Shown one piece after another: positions 5,445-5,493 of a DNA stretch of 5,493 bases; position 1 is the stretch's first letter; each line of letters opens with the position of its first letter. Source of the DNA: Candidatus Portnoyibacteriota bacterium. Its GTDB lineage: Bacteria; Patescibacteriota; Minisyncoccia; Portnoybacterales; GWB1-42-6. Below the pieces are notes generated by a model. The model saw only the letters and a program-made list of their open reading frames with translations. It was not told where the DNA came from and made no database searches. The DNA lies in the NCBI GenBank assembly GCA_028717445.1, contig JAQUNU010000011.1, positions 1-5,493 of the forward strand, given 5' to 3'. Made by a program: the position numbers and the translations under genes.

Positions 5445-5493
5445 TATTCCTCCTTTAATAAAGGAGGTGGCGAAGTTACCGAGCCGGAGGATT
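5445..5493. repeat. palindromic intergenic element at the right edge, incomplete
   Basis: CCTCCTTTA (5449-5457) and TAAAGGAGG (5459-5467) are perfect inverted copies around a single A. A second GGAGG with flanking ATT occurs at 5486-5493, an approximate inverse of ATTCCTCC at 5446-5453, and GGC/GCC (5469-5471, 5483-5485) could close an inner stem. The nested layout resembles small dispersed palindromes of the REP/MITE kind. The element runs to the window edge, so its full length is unknown, and it lies 16 nt or more from the ychF start. Confidence 0.5.

Noticed and set aside
1..5493. Alternative genetic code with UGA as sense, as in some candidate phyla
   Set aside because: All conserved genes read through with no in-frame UGA and end in TAA or TAG at the expected lengths.

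Overview
The window reads as a compact piece of a bacterial chromosome in which every recognisable gene lies on the minus strand, so transcription runs from right to left. The best guess at the source is a candidate phyla radiation (Patescibacteria, perhaps Parcubacteria) genome. This is inference from several signs: the divergent MurD (GSRGKS P-loop, NDTTAT in place of NDSKAT), the MraY with DDLLG and PKGGGLR segments, very short spacers, nearly absent Shine-Dalgarno sites, a TTG start, and small palindromic elements between genes. The genetic code is standard as far as can be seen: the four visible stops of the recognised genes are TAA or TAG, and no in-frame TGA interrupts a conserved domain. 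No mobile element, rRNA, tRNA or CRISPR array was found.

Layout from right to left: a palindromic repeat at the right edge (5445-5493); ychF (5429-4359), a conserved ribosome-associated P-loop ATPase; a GC-rich hairpin terminator (4282-4309); a near-consensus extended -10 promoter (4239-4267); a YbaK/ProX-type aminoacyl-tRNA editing-domain gene (4214-3705); 12 nt later a membrane-anchored D-Ala-D-Ala carboxypeptidase starting at TTG (3692-2619); a 90-nt spacer with a hairpin and an 8-bp tandem repeat that can fold against it; mraY (2528-1479); 28 nt later a 55-codon lysine-rich small ORF with the only textbook ribosome binding site of the window (1450-1283); a strong intrinsic terminator lying inside that small ORF (1324-1372); a promoter whose -10 box contains the small ORF's stop codon (1282-1310); a leader of about 196 nt with palindromic remnants; and murD (from 1079), cut by the left edge.

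Functionally the block is peptidoglycan metabolism. MraY makes lipid I at the membrane, MurD adds D-Glu to UDP-MurNAc-L-Ala in the cytoplasm, and the carboxypeptidase trims the terminal D-Ala of stem peptides outside the membrane. The tRNA-editing protein appears to head the transcription unit that contains the carboxypeptidase and mraY. The most interesting part is the mraY-murD junction, where a small ORF, a terminator and a promoter are nested, and the possible switching RNA just upstream of mraY. No wholly new multi-gene system is evident.
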